NCBI RefSeq assembly: GCF_003940805.1
Contig: NZ_CP034328.1
Location: forward strand, 1,054,001-1,118,000
Direction: 5' to 3'
DNA from: Tabrizicola piscis
GTDB lineage: Bacteria > Pseudomonadota > Alphaproteobacteria > Rhodobacterales > Rhodobacteraceae
DNA length: 64,000 nucleotides
The position numbers and the translations under genes are program-made. Of the stretch, positions 51,349-59,810 are shown piece after piece. The notes under the pieces are model-generated. The model was not told the DNA's origin and made no database searches. It saw nothing but the letters and a program-made list of their open reading frames with translations. Position 1 is the stretch's first letter; each line of letters begins with the position of its first letter.

Positions 51349-52938
51349 TCAGAATCCATACTGAATCAGATCAAAGCGGCAAACAAGCTTACGATATTGC
51401 GACAGATACGGTTCACCTTTCGGGTGCTTGGCGTTTGTCCGCAAAAAATCTCGCAATACTGCCATGTTCAGATCGCCACTTGGCTGAAAGCCGATCATGA
51501 TGACTGCCTCGTTAGGAGATGACGATTTTTCAATAATCTGCTGGGTGTTCAGATTCGCGAAGCCACTCAAATAACGTTTCCTATACGAAGGGTATGTATA
51601 GTCTGCTCCTCGCAGCTTCTGAACAATCTTCTTCGCTCCTTCATATTTAGATGCCGCCAATTCAGCATCAGAAGTTATACCAACGTTCTTAAGGTAGCGA
51701 AAAACTGGAATGAACTTCTTGCTTGTTCGGGCATATATTGGAAATGCCGTGCCAAGTAGATCGGGCCCGTGAAACTTTGATTCATCCGCCAGACAGTCTT
51801 CAAACAGTTCATTCGCACCTACGCCAGCATATCCTTTTGCAGCGAGGCGCTCTTCAGCTTTCTGGCCGAATTCTTGCCGATGCTTGGCAACGCCGACGCC
51901 TACGACGAACTCTACAGCGTCTGCACTATCAATGTCCTCAAAATCAACAACTGCAATTTTCTTCTCTACATCCGCAGAAGCATGCACCAGTTCGTACAGC
52001 TGCTCTTTGAAGAAGCGCAACACACGCGCTGGAATTTTGCGCTTAGTGCCAGTCAGTGCAGCGTAAACCTGACCAAGGTCAGCTACCTTTGCAACCATCA
52101 TTGTAACACTGAAATCGCCCGACTGGATCGTTGTCTTCTCTATCGCTGGAATTTCTCCTTCCTTCGCTCTCTGCACAAAGATGAGGTTCTCTTGGAAGGC
52201 AGCGATTTTGTCCTGGGTCAAGCACTGTGCGATGGAGGTGATAATCGCGCGGATGTGTGGGTCCGTAATCGAATAGCCTATGAAAATAATCGGGTGCTCA
52301 ACAAAGATCGTGACAAGCTTTGCAGCCAAGTATGGGTTCTTCGCTGAAAATTCAGCATAGTCCTCTGCAGTTAGGACCAGTGTACTAAAATCAGAGGAGG
52401 AGCCATGGATTTTATATATTTCTCCAATTGCTTGCGGATTTGAAAAAAGTAGTTCCTGCTGACCTACAAATACTTTGTAGTCCGGAAATAGTTCCTCAAG
52501 AAGCGAGTCCCAGTTAGTCGTAATTATCCCGTCAATCGCAATATCGGAAAAAGACGCAATCTCAGGACCAAAGCCGGAGGAACGAGCATCCTCGAGCGAA
52601 AACCTGTCCATGTATGCCGCTATGTCGACTTTCAACGCGTCCGATTGCCCCTTAACGGAACCGGCCGCCGATTTCCGACTTGCCTCAGCTTCCGGTGCAG
52701 TCCACCACCACTCATTGTAATCAATTGCCATCAATGACGCTGCCGTCGGAAGGTCACCGTTGGCTTTCGAGCTATAATATCCAAAATCACGAATCGGTGC
52801 ACAAAACCTTTGAAGCAGCCCCGCCCAATCTTCAATTGCGAGATATCGACGCGAGAACCCAGAACCGACAAACAGGAACGGAGCGGATGCGTGCTTCTGC
52901 AGCAACTCTTTCAAGACAACGGCTGGATCATCGGGCAT
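51349..52938 (-). CDS. SIR2-family (NAD-binding) protein, probable defence NADase
   Basis: 529 residues from the ATG at 52938. The N-terminal half has SIR2-like sites: FLFVGSGFSRRYL (NAD phosphate loop), IITTNWDSLLEELF (Asn/Asp pair) and GEIYKIHGSSSDF (catalytic His178), then HPIIFIGYSITDPHIRAII. The C-terminal 280 residues match no domain I know. Stand-alone SIR2-like proteins of this size act as NAD-depleting effectors in several anti-phage systems, and the setting beside an att site supports that role. Base composition is AT-richer than the chromosome to the left. No companion gene is adjacent: about 300 bases on one side and 270 on the other are gene-free. Confidence 0.78.
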   Translation of the reverse strand: MPDDPAVVLKELLQKHASAPFLFVGSGFSRRYLAIEDWAGLLQRFCAPIRDFGYYSSKANGDLPTAASLMAIDYNEWWWTAPEAEASRKSAAGSVKGQSDALKVDIAAYMDRFSLEDARSSGFGPEIASFSDIAIDGIITTNWDSLLEELFPDYKVFVGQQELLFSNPQAIGEIYKIHGSSSDFSTLVLTAEDYAEFSAKNPYLAAKLVTIFVEHPIIFIGYSITDPHIRAIITSIAQCLTQDKIAAFQENLIFVQRAKEGEIPAIEKTTIQSGDFSVTMMVAKVADLGQVYAALTGTKRKIPARVLRFFKEQLYELVHASADVEKKIAVVDFEDIDSADAVEFVVGVGVAKHRQEFGQKAEERLAAKGYAGVGANELFEDCLADESKFHGPDLLGTAFPIYARTSKKFIPVFRYLKNVGITSDAELAASKYEGAKKIVQKLRGADYTYPSYRKRYLSGFANLNTQQIIEKSSSPNEAVIMIGFQPSGDLNMAVLRDFLRTNAKHPKGEPYLSQYRKLVCRFDLIQYGF

Positions 52939-53214
52939 TGGCGGTGCTTTCGTACAGTGTCCAACCTCTTGCTTAGTTCGCAATCCTAGCAATCGCAATC
53001 CGGCAGATTACGTCAAGCGAGTGAGTGATCGAACGCCAGCGTTCGATCTTGGTTTGGTTTCGTCAGATGGCTTCCTAGGTCGTGCGAAGTTTCACTTAAG
53101 AAACCTCACGGCACCACCCGTTTGCCCCACACCAAGTACCTCTGGGCAGCCGGAGTGATGACCGCGACGACGTCGCCCGGCTGATACAGACGCGAGGCCG
53201 TCCCAACTTAGCCC

Positions 53215-54810
53215 CTATGCTGCACGGCGCTGGAAGACGACCCGGTAGCTGTAGGGACCGATTTCCTCGACCATAATCATGTCGCCTGCCCGCGCGCCAT
53301 TCCGCGCAAAGAACTCCCTGATCCAGCCACGCTTGCGGAAAAACTGCTTAGCCCCATCCAGATCGGTCATGACGACGGTTCCACCACCCCAGTCGACGGC
53401 AATTTCGCGCTGGGCGGCCGACGCGCGGTTCGATCCGCCAATCGCATCAGCCGGGAACTTGTCGAAAAAGCCCCGCAGATAGATGTGGTCATTGTCGATG
53501 TTGCCCTGCGTGATCTCGGTAGTCCCGATGGCACGTGCAGCATTCCGGAGTGTCTGGAGAACTGGAACATTCGGAGCGACCACCGGTGCTTCGGCCACGA
53601 TCACAGTGTCATCGTCGTCCTCGATCAAGTCGAAATCGTCGTCAATTTCGGCCCGGCTTGACCGAACCGGTTTCTGCAGCCTGACGGGCTGGCGACCTTC
53701 GGCACGCAAGACCACCTCAGCGGCGGCACGAGCATCTTCGCCCGCATCATGATGGTCGAACTCAAGCCCGAGATGCTGCTTGAGGCGGCCAAGACCATGC
53801 CCGCCATTTCCGCGCAACTCGGGCCATGCAGAACGCGCAACATGAACACTGTCGCACCACTCCCACTGTGGGACGTTAAGGCCGGAGTTGTCGCAGGCGG
53901 CCGCAACAGCGCTGCGATCAAAGCCGGAATGCTGATAGACGACGTGGCCTGCCAGCGCGTCCCGCAGCACCGGAAGCACTTCAGCAAAGGTCGGTGCGCC
54001 CTTTACCGTCCGGGCGCTGATCCCGTGCAGGTACGTGAAGACCCAGCGGTCAACCTGCGGGTCAACGTAGGTCATCCACGTCTCGATGGAATTGTCTGGA
54101 CGTACACAGGCCACGCCGATCTGGCAAATGCTGCCCCGGTCATTGTTGGCCGTCTCAACGTCCAGCGCGAAGAAGCGGAAGGGGCCCTTCGGAAAGGGCG
54201 TCACACGAGACTGAGGGACGGACGCAGGCTGCCGCGCAATCGAGGGAACGGGGCTGGCGGCTACGCCAAGGAACCGCCGGCGCTGCCGTTCGATTGCGGC
54301 ACGTTCCTGTGCCCCCCATCCAAGACGACGCAAAGTGGCGTCAACCAGGTCGGCGGGCTCATCATAGGTCTGCATCCTGCGCCGGTTCCAGGCAATGGCG
54401 TGCTCGGGTGCCATCGCGAGGACCTCAGCTTCCAGCCGCGCGATGTCCGCGGTATCGGGCAAAGCAAGCCAGACCGCGCGGCAATGATCGACGACGAACT
54501 CATTGCGCAACTTTTTGGCAAGGTCTCCGTCGACCTTGGTGGTCGCGTCCTTCCGTTCACGCCACATCCGGCCGGTGTTGTACATCTGCGAGAAGTAATG
54601 GCTCATGCCTTCCGATCCGGTGCGATGGCGCTGGTGGATCCGCTCATAGAAGGTCTGATCCGTGGAACTGGTCGATCCGATGTAGCGAAGATCGCCATGG
54701 TGATCGACCAGCCCGTAGAGGCCACGCGCATCCCGCGGCGCATGTACCGTCGGCCGCGGGGAAGTTTCGAGGAGCGCAGAGAGAAGGTCTTCGGGGATAA
54801 AGCGCATCAT
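53215..54810 (-). CDS. GIY-YIG + DnaQ-type exonuclease + B3-like DNA-binding fusion
   Basis: 531 residues from an ATG at 54810 behind CCGGAG; a GTG at 54825 overlapping the upstream stop is possible. Residues 30-110 carry GIY-YIG marks (GLYGLVDHHGDLRYIGSTSS). Residues 210-370 are a DEDDh exonuclease: FFALDVETAN (Asp217, Glu219), HSGFDRS (Asp298), HHDAGEDA (His354, Asp359). After an acidic linker (DDDFDLIEDDDDTV) the end (IYLRGFFDKFPADAIGG, then AKQFFRKRGWIREFFARNG) looks like a B3/EcoRII-N-type DNA-binding fold. A protein joining two nuclease folds and a sequence reader is unusual and suggests a mobile-element or defence role. Two upstream genes are co-transcribed. Confidence 0.72.
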   Translation of the reverse strand: MMRFIPEDLLSALLETSPRPTVHAPRDARGLYGLVDHHGDLRYIGSTSSTDQTFYERIHQRHRTGSEGMSHYFSQMYNTGRMWRERKDATTKVDGDLAKKLRNEFVVDHCRAVWLALPDTADIARLEAEVLAMAPEHAIAWNRRRMQTYDEPADLVDATLRRLGWGAQERAAIERQRRRFLGVAASPVPSIARQPASVPQSRVTPFPKGPFRFFALDVETANNDRGSICQIGVACVRPDNSIETWMTYVDPQVDRWVFTYLHGISARTVKGAPTFAEVLPVLRDALAGHVVYQHSGFDRSAVAAACDNSGLNVPQWEWCDSVHVARSAWPELRGNGGHGLGRLKQHLGLEFDHHDAGEDARAAAEVVLRAEGRQPVRLQKPVRSSRAEIDDDFDLIEDDDDTVIVAEAPVVAPNVPVLQTLRNAARAIGTTEITQGNIDNDHIYLRGFFDKFPADAIGGSNRASAAQREIAVDWGGGTVVMTDLDGAKQFFRKRGWIREFFARNGARAGDMIMVEEIGPYSYRVVFQRRAA

Positions 54811-54821
54811 TGAACTCCGGA

Positions 54822-55772
54822 TCACATTGAAAGCAGCTGGCGGCGCTCGATGCGCTTCCAGTCGCGGCCGGAGACGATACCCCAGTTCCCCGCATCATTC
54901 GGGCGGCGCCAGCGCGGGGTCGCCATCTTCTGCAAGGCCCCGAGCGCGTCTTCGAAGGTCGGATGCGACACTTCCTCTCCCTTGGCTCCGATCATGAACT
55001 TGCCGCTGCGGGCAAGGCCGGGGTGGAAGAAGCTGCCGTCCGCTGCCACCGGGACGAACACGACATCATCGACGAAGTCGTTGCTTGCCGCTTCCGGCTC
55101 GACTTCGTCATCCTGCTGCCAGATGGAGGCAAAGTGCTCCTTGCGTCCCTTCAGCCATGCGGCTGCACTGGCGGCCGTCACGCGCTGGCCGACCTTTTCC
55201 AGCCCGCTGTCGTTACTAGACAGGATGTTCCGGATCCGGCCCTCGGTCACGCCGCCGAACAGGGCGAGCGACTGCAGATCGACATCGCCCTCACCACGAT
55301 CGATAGCATAACGCGACAACGCAAGCTGCGAGACAAGGTGAATGACTCCCTGGGGGTTAGGCTGAGCGAGCTGGCAAAAGTCCGCAATCTCTGTCGCCAG
55401 AGCTGCCACCCACTCGACACGCTTGGCCAGCGGAACCTCCGGATCGGTAATGCCGTAGAAGCCGTACAGTGCAGCATTGTCCAGCAGCTTGTCCGCTTCC
55501 CACCACTGGGTTGTCAGCGGCAAGTATTCCTCGAAGGCTTCTTCCCACGTGGACCCTTCGATATCGGGACCAGGCAGCATCTTGAAAAGATGCGGTGCGA
55601 CCGCTTCCCTGCCGAGAATCTTTTCGATGACGCGAAAGTGCCTCTCGAGGATCTCGAGAAGTTCCTTCCCGTAGTCCCAGTTGACGTTGCCGTATCCAGT
55701 CATTTCGCGATTGATCCACGACTGGTGGCGGTCTTCGACAGTCATTGCTTCGGGCGAGACGGGCAAGTTCAT
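54822..55772 (-). CDS. HTH-containing partner of the nuclease fusion
   Basis: 316 residues from the ATG at 55772 (AAGGAACTGAAC ribosome site). The N-terminal two thirds are helical (GKELLEILERHFRVIEKILG, VAALATEIADFCQLAQPN). A MerR/excisionase-like stretch follows (LQSLALFGGVTEGRIRNILS, then VTAASAAAWLKGRKEHF). The C-terminus (VVFVPVAADGSFFHPGLARS, ALGALQKMATPRWRRPNDAG) is a conserved-looking beta module. It overlaps the nuclease gene, so the two proteins probably work together, with this one reading DNA or regulating. No family name is offered. Confidence 0.65.
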   Translation of the reverse strand: MNLPVSPEAMTVEDRHQSWINREMTGYGNVNWDYGKELLEILERHFRVIEKILGREAVAPHLFKMLPGPDIEGSTWEEAFEEYLPLTTQWWEADKLLDNAALYGFYGITDPEVPLAKRVEWVAALATEIADFCQLAQPNPQGVIHLVSQLALSRYAIDRGEGDVDLQSLALFGGVTEGRIRNILSSNDSGLEKVGQRVTAASAAAWLKGRKEHFASIWQQDDEVEPEAASNDFVDDVVFVPVAADGSFFHPGLARSGKFMIGAKGEEVSHPTFEDALGALQKMATPRWRRPNDAGNWGIVSGRDWKRIERRQLLSM

Positions 55773-55783
55773 GTTCAGTTCCT

Positions 55784-55972
55784 TCAAGCGTGCAGGCGGC
55801 GGATAGCGGCACGGAGGTTGTGGCGTGCGCGGTGATCAGAGGGCGTGGAAGCCGCAATGAGAAACCCTCTCTCGAAATGAAGGGCGTAATGCCGACCACG
55901 CGGCTCGATGCCGAGCAAGGACACGCCCTCGGCGTGGCACAGCTGCTGGTATTCCCTGACGACCTTGCGCAT
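55784..55972 (-). CDS. Small HicA-like protein at the head of the nuclease operon
   Basis: 62 residues from the ATG at 55972 (CACGGAGTTGGCCTC upstream). LLGIEPRGRHYALHFERGF and ASTPSDHRARHNLRAAIRRL resemble the dsRBD-like fold of HicA and related phage proteins (GxHY, then SDxRAxxNxRAxxRR). No HicB partner is next to it. It is translated just ahead of the HTH protein. Confidence 0.5.
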   Translation of the reverse strand: MRKVVREYQQLCHAEGVSLLGIEPRGRHYALHFERGFLIAASTPSDHRARHNLRAAIRRLHA

Positions 55973-56375
55973 GAGGCCAACTCCGTGAAATGACATTTGT
56001 TGAATCATGTATATCTGCGCTTGGCGGATTCGTCAATATCGTTACTTCACGTTTAACGAATTTTACCACTTGCGATCCCAAGGCTGTCGATGCGCCTTCG
56101 CATTACGCAATAAACCATTTAATATCAGTATCTTGCAAGTTTCCGCCGCCTGCGGGGCCAACGCCAAATCCAAGGGATGGCACATTCACACACGCTATGG
56201 GGCTTATCCACAACAACATTTTCTCCTCCCCCTTGCTCCGAAGCGAGCGCCCGTGCAGGTTGTGCTGGTGGGGAGAGCAGTCCTCAACCAAAAGCAAAGC
56301 AGGTCTATCGGAAAAGCAGTTTCGGCGGCTAAAGGCGCGACAGCGCCTCTTATGTCGTTGTGTCCGGTCACTTAC

Positions 56376-56396
56376 CCCGCGCCATCGAGGCGCGGG
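56376..56396. terminator. Hairpin in the region before the phage-like block
   Basis: CCCGCGCC-ATCGA-GGCGCGGG, a perfect 8-bp stem, within a 480-base stretch (55973-56450) that otherwise holds no gene I can support. A smaller stem GGCGC-GACA-GCGCC lies about 40 bases before it. Confidence 0.45.
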
Positions 56397-56450
56397 CTGC
56401 AGGCGGTTTGAGCACAGATCATCCTCGGTTCATTGGAGGATGCCTCAGAC

Positions 56451-57050
56451 ATGTCTTTGCCGCCCCGCGTTTACTTCACCCTTCACGAAGCCTCTGCGCG
56501 CTGGGGCTGCAACATCGCAGATATAGCCGGGTGGGCCGATGCAGGCAGATTCCGGATCCTGACCGGCATTACCGCGGTCCGCTGCGGCGACGAGGTCATT
56601 GCAGGCAAGGTTACCTTGTCGCCAATGGAGTTGATGCCGCTCTTCCGGCGTTGCGGGACGGGGCCATCGGAAGGGATCATGCGGCGCATCCAGCCTGCCG
56701 GGCGTCAGGATTGGTTGCTGATCACCGATCCAGTGTGCGGCATAACGGTGGCGGTGGCTGATATGGTGATCATGGCAGAAGAGGTTCACGCCTTCGAGGA
56801 CGAGAACGACATGATCCGACGCGTGGCGGCCGGGCCCGGAGTTTCAACCTCCTATGATTGGGAAGGAATGAACATCGCGCTGATCGTGCGCATTTTCGAT
56901 CGCGGTCTGCCCGAAACCCAAGCCGACCTGGTTGCCGAGATGCAGGAATGGTTTGCGGACCGGTCGGACGGCAAGAAGATGCCCGACAGCCGGAGCATTC
57001 GGCGGCGGATCACGCCGATATGGAGGGCGTTGCAACGCGGGGACGCGTGA
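56451..57050 (+). CDS. Unidentified prophage-type protein
   Basis: 199 residues; the ATG at 56451 follows GGAGG by 11 bases, and a TTG at 56433 is the alternative. The opening (VYFTLHEASARWGCNIADIA, then WADAGRFRILTGI) resembles a MerR/excisionase helix-turn-helix, so a DNA-binding role is possible. The C-terminus (AEMQEWFADRSDGKKMPDSR, then IRRRITPIWRAL) is typical of phage proteins of Rhodobacteraceae whose function is unknown. It is convergent with the integrase gene 25 bases away. Confidence 0.6.
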   Translation: MSLPPRVYFTLHEASARWGCNIADIAGWADAGRFRILTGITAVRCGDEVIAGKVTLSPMELMPLFRRCGTGPSEGIMRRIQPAGRQDWLLITDPVCGITVAVADMVIMAEEVHAFEDENDMIRRVAAGPGVSTSYDWEGMNIALIVRIFDRGLPETQADLVAEMQEWFADRSDGKKMPDSRSIRRRITPIWRALQRGDA

Positions 57051-57075
57051 TGATCCCGGTCCGTGCCTGCCCGGA

Positions 57076-58341
57076 TCACGCGGTCTTTCGGCCACCGTGA
57101 TCGTCAGCATCGTGAACCAACCGGGGCTTTGGCCGGAAGGCGCTCGCCACAGCATCGACACCCGCGCGCAGGGGTGAGTCCATCAGGTGGGCGTAGCGCA
57201 GGGTGGTCTGCATCTGGCTGTGGCCCAGCAGCTTGCCAATCATTTCCAGCGAAGCGCCGCCGCTGACCAGCAGCGAGGCAAAGGTGTGGCGCAGGTCGTG
57301 GATGTGGACTTCCTGCAATCCGCATTCCTTCTGGAGCTGCGCCCAGAACCGCCGTACCTCCTGCACCGGCTGGCCGGGCGTGTCGCCGGGGAACAGCCAC
57401 GGCGTACCGCGCGGAACCATCAACTGGCGCTGGCGCACGATGGTGGCGGTTTCATCCGAGATTGGCACACGATGGACCCGGCGCTGTTTCGTCATGGCGG
57501 GTGGCTTTGACCAGCTCATGTGTTCAAGGTTGAACTGTTCAAATCGCGCCTGCCGAACCTCGCCCAGACGGGCGCCGGTCAGCATGCACATGCGGATGAT
57601 ATCGGCAGCGCGGCGGTCCTCTGCAGCGTCGAGGGCTGCAGCGAGGCTGTTGATCTCATCCTTTGACAGGAACCGCTCCCGCGCTGTTTCAATCCGGCGA
57701 TGGAAGCGCTGGGCGGGATTGTCCTCGCACCACCCCCATTCGACCGCCAAGGTAAACATCTTGCGCAGAACTTCCCCGATGCGGTTGGCGCGCACCGGCG
57801 TAGGCTTTGCTGGTTGCAGTTTCCTGGCCCGGTTGTTGGGCTTTTCCTTGTGCGGCCGGGCCCGACCCTCGGCCACCTTGTTCAAGAGCTTGTCGACGTC
57901 GGTCGAGGTGATTTCCGTCACCAGCTTCCGGCCCCAGACCGGAGCCACCATCTTCGCCAGCGCGGACTTCTGGTCAGACGCATTGCGCTCGGCCAGCTTC
58001 GGCAGGTGCTGGGCGCAGTAGCGTTCTATCAGATCGTCCACGCGCGGCGCTTCGCGCAACGCCCCGCGCTGGGCCAGCGGATCCGCACCGGCGTCGATTT
58101 CGCGGCGGATTTCCTTGGCCCGCTCTCGTGCCGCCGACACTGACCATTCCGGCCAGCGCCCGAAGGTCATCCGGCGCTGGCGACCGGCATGGCGATAGTC
58201 GAGGGTGAAGGCCCGCCCGCCGCCGCGGTAGATGCAGGCGGCAAACCCACGGACTTCCGTGTCGAAGATCTGGTAGTCGCGCCCCACGACGGGTTCGGCT
58301 TCGCGGAGCACTTTTTCGGTCAGCTTGATGCGTTCGGGCAT
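57076..58341 (-). CDS. int: Tyrosine-type site-specific integrase
   Basis: 421 residues from the ATG at 58341 (AAGGAT upstream). The N-terminal DUF4102-like arm-binding region (VVGRDYQIFDTEVRGFAACI), the core-binding domain (VDDLIERYCAQHLPKLAERN) and the catalytic domain with Arg (MLTGARLGEVRQARF), HxxR (HIHDLRHTFASLLV), His (GHSQMQTTLRYAHL) and the following Tyr define a P4-like integrase. It is the only integrase in the window. P4-type enzymes often use tRNA 3' ends, so it is a candidate for generating the tRNA-Met fragments at 44.9 and 51.0 kb, although neither is adjacent to it. Confidence 0.9.
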   Translation of the reverse strand: MPERIKLTEKVLREAEPVVGRDYQIFDTEVRGFAACIYRGGGRAFTLDYRHAGRQRRMTFGRWPEWSVSAARERAKEIRREIDAGADPLAQRGALREAPRVDDLIERYCAQHLPKLAERNASDQKSALAKMVAPVWGRKLVTEITSTDVDKLLNKVAEGRARPHKEKPNNRARKLQPAKPTPVRANRIGEVLRKMFTLAVEWGWCEDNPAQRFHRRIETARERFLSKDEINSLAAALDAAEDRRAADIIRMCMLTGARLGEVRQARFEQFNLEHMSWSKPPAMTKQRRVHRVPISDETATIVRQRQLMVPRGTPWLFPGDTPGQPVQEVRRFWAQLQKECGLQEVHIHDLRHTFASLLVSGGASLEMIGKLLGHSQMQTTLRYAHLMDSPLRAGVDAVASAFRPKPRLVHDADDHGGRKTA

Positions 58342-58410
58342 GCGTTTGATCCTTCTTGCATCCGACATGAGGCGTGGTTCCGCCGCACTATCAAGGCAAG
58401 CATGGGGATG

Positions 58411-58477
58411 CGGGTGGCGGGAAGGCGCAGGGTGGCGGAAAGGTCGCGCTGTGTGCGCCACCCCTTGTTTCATTGGG
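58411..58477 (+). repeat. Left arm of a ~67-bp imperfect inverted repeat
   Basis: Begins CGGGTGGCGGGAAGGCGCA and ends GCGCCACCCCTTGTTTCATT. Pairs with 58781-58847 at most positions; only the middle 11 bases differ clearly. The spacer is about 300 bases, and the whole lies between the integrase and the rightward phage operon. Confidence 0.7.
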
Positions 58478-58780
58478 ACTTGAGCACTGGCCGGGCCGGT
58501 CATGGACGCGCGCTACCAAGCCCAACCCTGCCGTCTTCAGCCGCCAATATGCCGTCAAGTTGAAATCGGGGCTGTAAAGCATGCGGGCCCAGTAAATCTT
58601 CAAGCAATTCAATGGGTGGCAGAGGTGCCGTGCGGGATGCCACCCCCTCTTTGCCTGCCAATGCCGGTCAATCACCTGTAGATCCGGTTGTTCGCAGGTG
58701 TTTGCAGCTTTGGCGTCCATTTGGCCCATTGGCCACGACGGCTTGCCCAACCCCACGCCACGCCGCCCGACGCGCAAAAC

Positions 58781-58847
58781 CTAATGAAACAAGGGGTGGC
58801 GCGAGGGGGCGTTCCTTTGCGCCACCTTGCGCCTTCCCGCCACCCCT
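58781..58847 (-). repeat. Right arm of the ~67-bp imperfect inverted repeat
   Basis: Reverse complement begins GGGGTGGCGGGAAGGCGCA and ends GCGCCACCCCTTGTTTCATT, the same order and spacing as the left arm. The two halves read in the same sense encode similar short peptides (a run with APSRHP), which indicates duplication and inversion rather than chance. The spacer contains one more partial copy near 58640. Confidence 0.7.
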
Positions 58848-58924
58848 TCGGCCCTGCGCTCACTGGTCTCTGCAACCGCCCCCTGACGCCCGCCGTCAAA
58901 AGGGCCCGGAAGAGGGAGACCCCA

Positions 58925-59182
58925 ATGCCACGCCTTGGATCAATGCCAGACCCGAAGGACAAACCCCGCACGCTGCTGGTCGGCTGGATCAGCCGTCTTG
59001 ATCTCGCCGTGGAACTCGGCCTGTCGATTGACACGCTGCGCCGTTGGGAGGCCCAGCGCACCGGTCCTGCCTGCGTCCGCGCCGGGCGGAAGGTCTACTA
59101 CCGTCGCGCAGCCATCGAGGAATGGCTGGAGGAGCAAGAGCAAGCTGCCCCGCGTCGCCGTCGTGCCGGAGGGCGCCGCTGA
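58925..59182 (+). CDS. Excisionase/MerR-like helix-turn-helix protein
   Basis: 85 residues from the ATG at 58925 (AGAGGGAG upstream). VGWISRLDLAVELGLSIDTL, RRWEAQRTGPACVRAGRKVY and YRRAAIEEWLEEQEQA are the standard small MerR-like DNA-binding domain of phage excisionases. First gene of the rightward early operon; its stop shares one base with the next start. Likely controls excision or the divergent integrase. Confidence 0.8.
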   Translation: MPRLGSMPDPKDKPRTLLVGWISRLDLAVELGLSIDTLRRWEAQRTGPACVRAGRKVYYRRAAIEEWLEEQEQAAPRRRRAGGRR

Positions 59183-59421
59183 TGCATCTGCACCCCCGCA
59201 ACTCCGACTGGCCCGCTGACCGTGTCGCCGAGGCCCGCGACGTCATCGCCGATGTCGCCCACCACAGCGACCACCTGATCCGACTCGCCTGCAATGTCCT
59301 TGTCACCCATGGCGACACCGCGGCCGAGAGGAAGGACGCCCGGGTGCTGCTGGTGGTGATCGATGCGCGGCGACCAGTGCAGCGCGCGCAGCGCGATGAC
59401 AACGAGAGGGCCGCACGATGA
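59182..59421 (+). CDS. Small phage-type hypothetical protein
   Basis: 79 residues. It is rich in Ala, Asp and Arg (VAEARDVIADVAHHSDHLIR, then TAAERKDARVLLVVIDARRP). Start and stop overlap both neighbours (TGATG and ATGA), so it is a translated member of the operon. No function can be given. Confidence 0.6.
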   Translation: MHLHPRNSDWPADRVAEARDVIADVAHHSDHLIRLACNVLVTHGDTAAERKDARVLLVVIDARRPVQRAQRDDNERAAR

Positions 59422-59810
59422 ACCGTCGCAGCACACCCGAGGCGGACGCCCAGCGCGCCATCGTCCAGGCATTGCGCTTTGCCCTGCCCCGCGATGCCAT
59501 CGTCCACCATTGCGCCAATGAGGTGACCGAACCCGGTCCTCGCGGCGCAAAACGTCAGGCGATCCTGGTCGGCATGGGCGTGCATGCTGGTTTTGCAGAT
59601 CTGATGGTGATCTGCGATGGGCGCGTCCTGTTTCTGGAACTGAAGGCACCCAAGGGGCGATTGCGCCCCGACCAGGAGGCGTTCCGTGATGACGTGCTGG
59701 CACAGGGCTTAGGCTGGGCGCTGGTCCGCAGCCTGGACGATGCGCTTGGCGCTTTGGCCGATCATGGTTTCACCAGCCGTGTCCGCCCGGCGCGGAGGAC
59801 GGCACCATGA
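59418..59810 (+). CDS. VRR-NUC domain nuclease
   Basis: 130 residues. The PD-(D/E)xK core is visible: GFADLMVICDGRVLFLELKAPKG holds Asp and the E-x-K pair, with an N-terminal Gln/Arg helix (PEADAQRAIVQALRFALP) and a C-terminal helix (RPDQEAFRDDVLAQGLGWAL) as in phage VRR-NUC proteins. It is thought to be a structure-specific nuclease, possibly a Holliday junction resolvase. Coupled to its neighbours by ATGA overlaps. Confidence 0.85.
   Translation: MNRRSTPEADAQRAIVQALRFALPRDAIVHHCANEVTEPGPRGAKRQAILVGMGVHAGFADLMVICDGRVLFLELKAPKGRLRPDQEAFRDDVLAQGLGWALVRSLDDALGALADHGFTSRVRPARRTAP

Noticed and set aside
53020..53214. Minus-strand C-terminal-looking peptide (LYQPGDVVAVITPAAQRYLV)
   Set aside because: No start codon after the preceding in-frame stop; it could be a remnant, but about 30 residues are not enough to call a pseudogene.
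53749..54813. 354-residue plus-strand frame
   Set aside because: Antisense to the GIY-YIG/DnaQ fusion whose active sites are well preserved.
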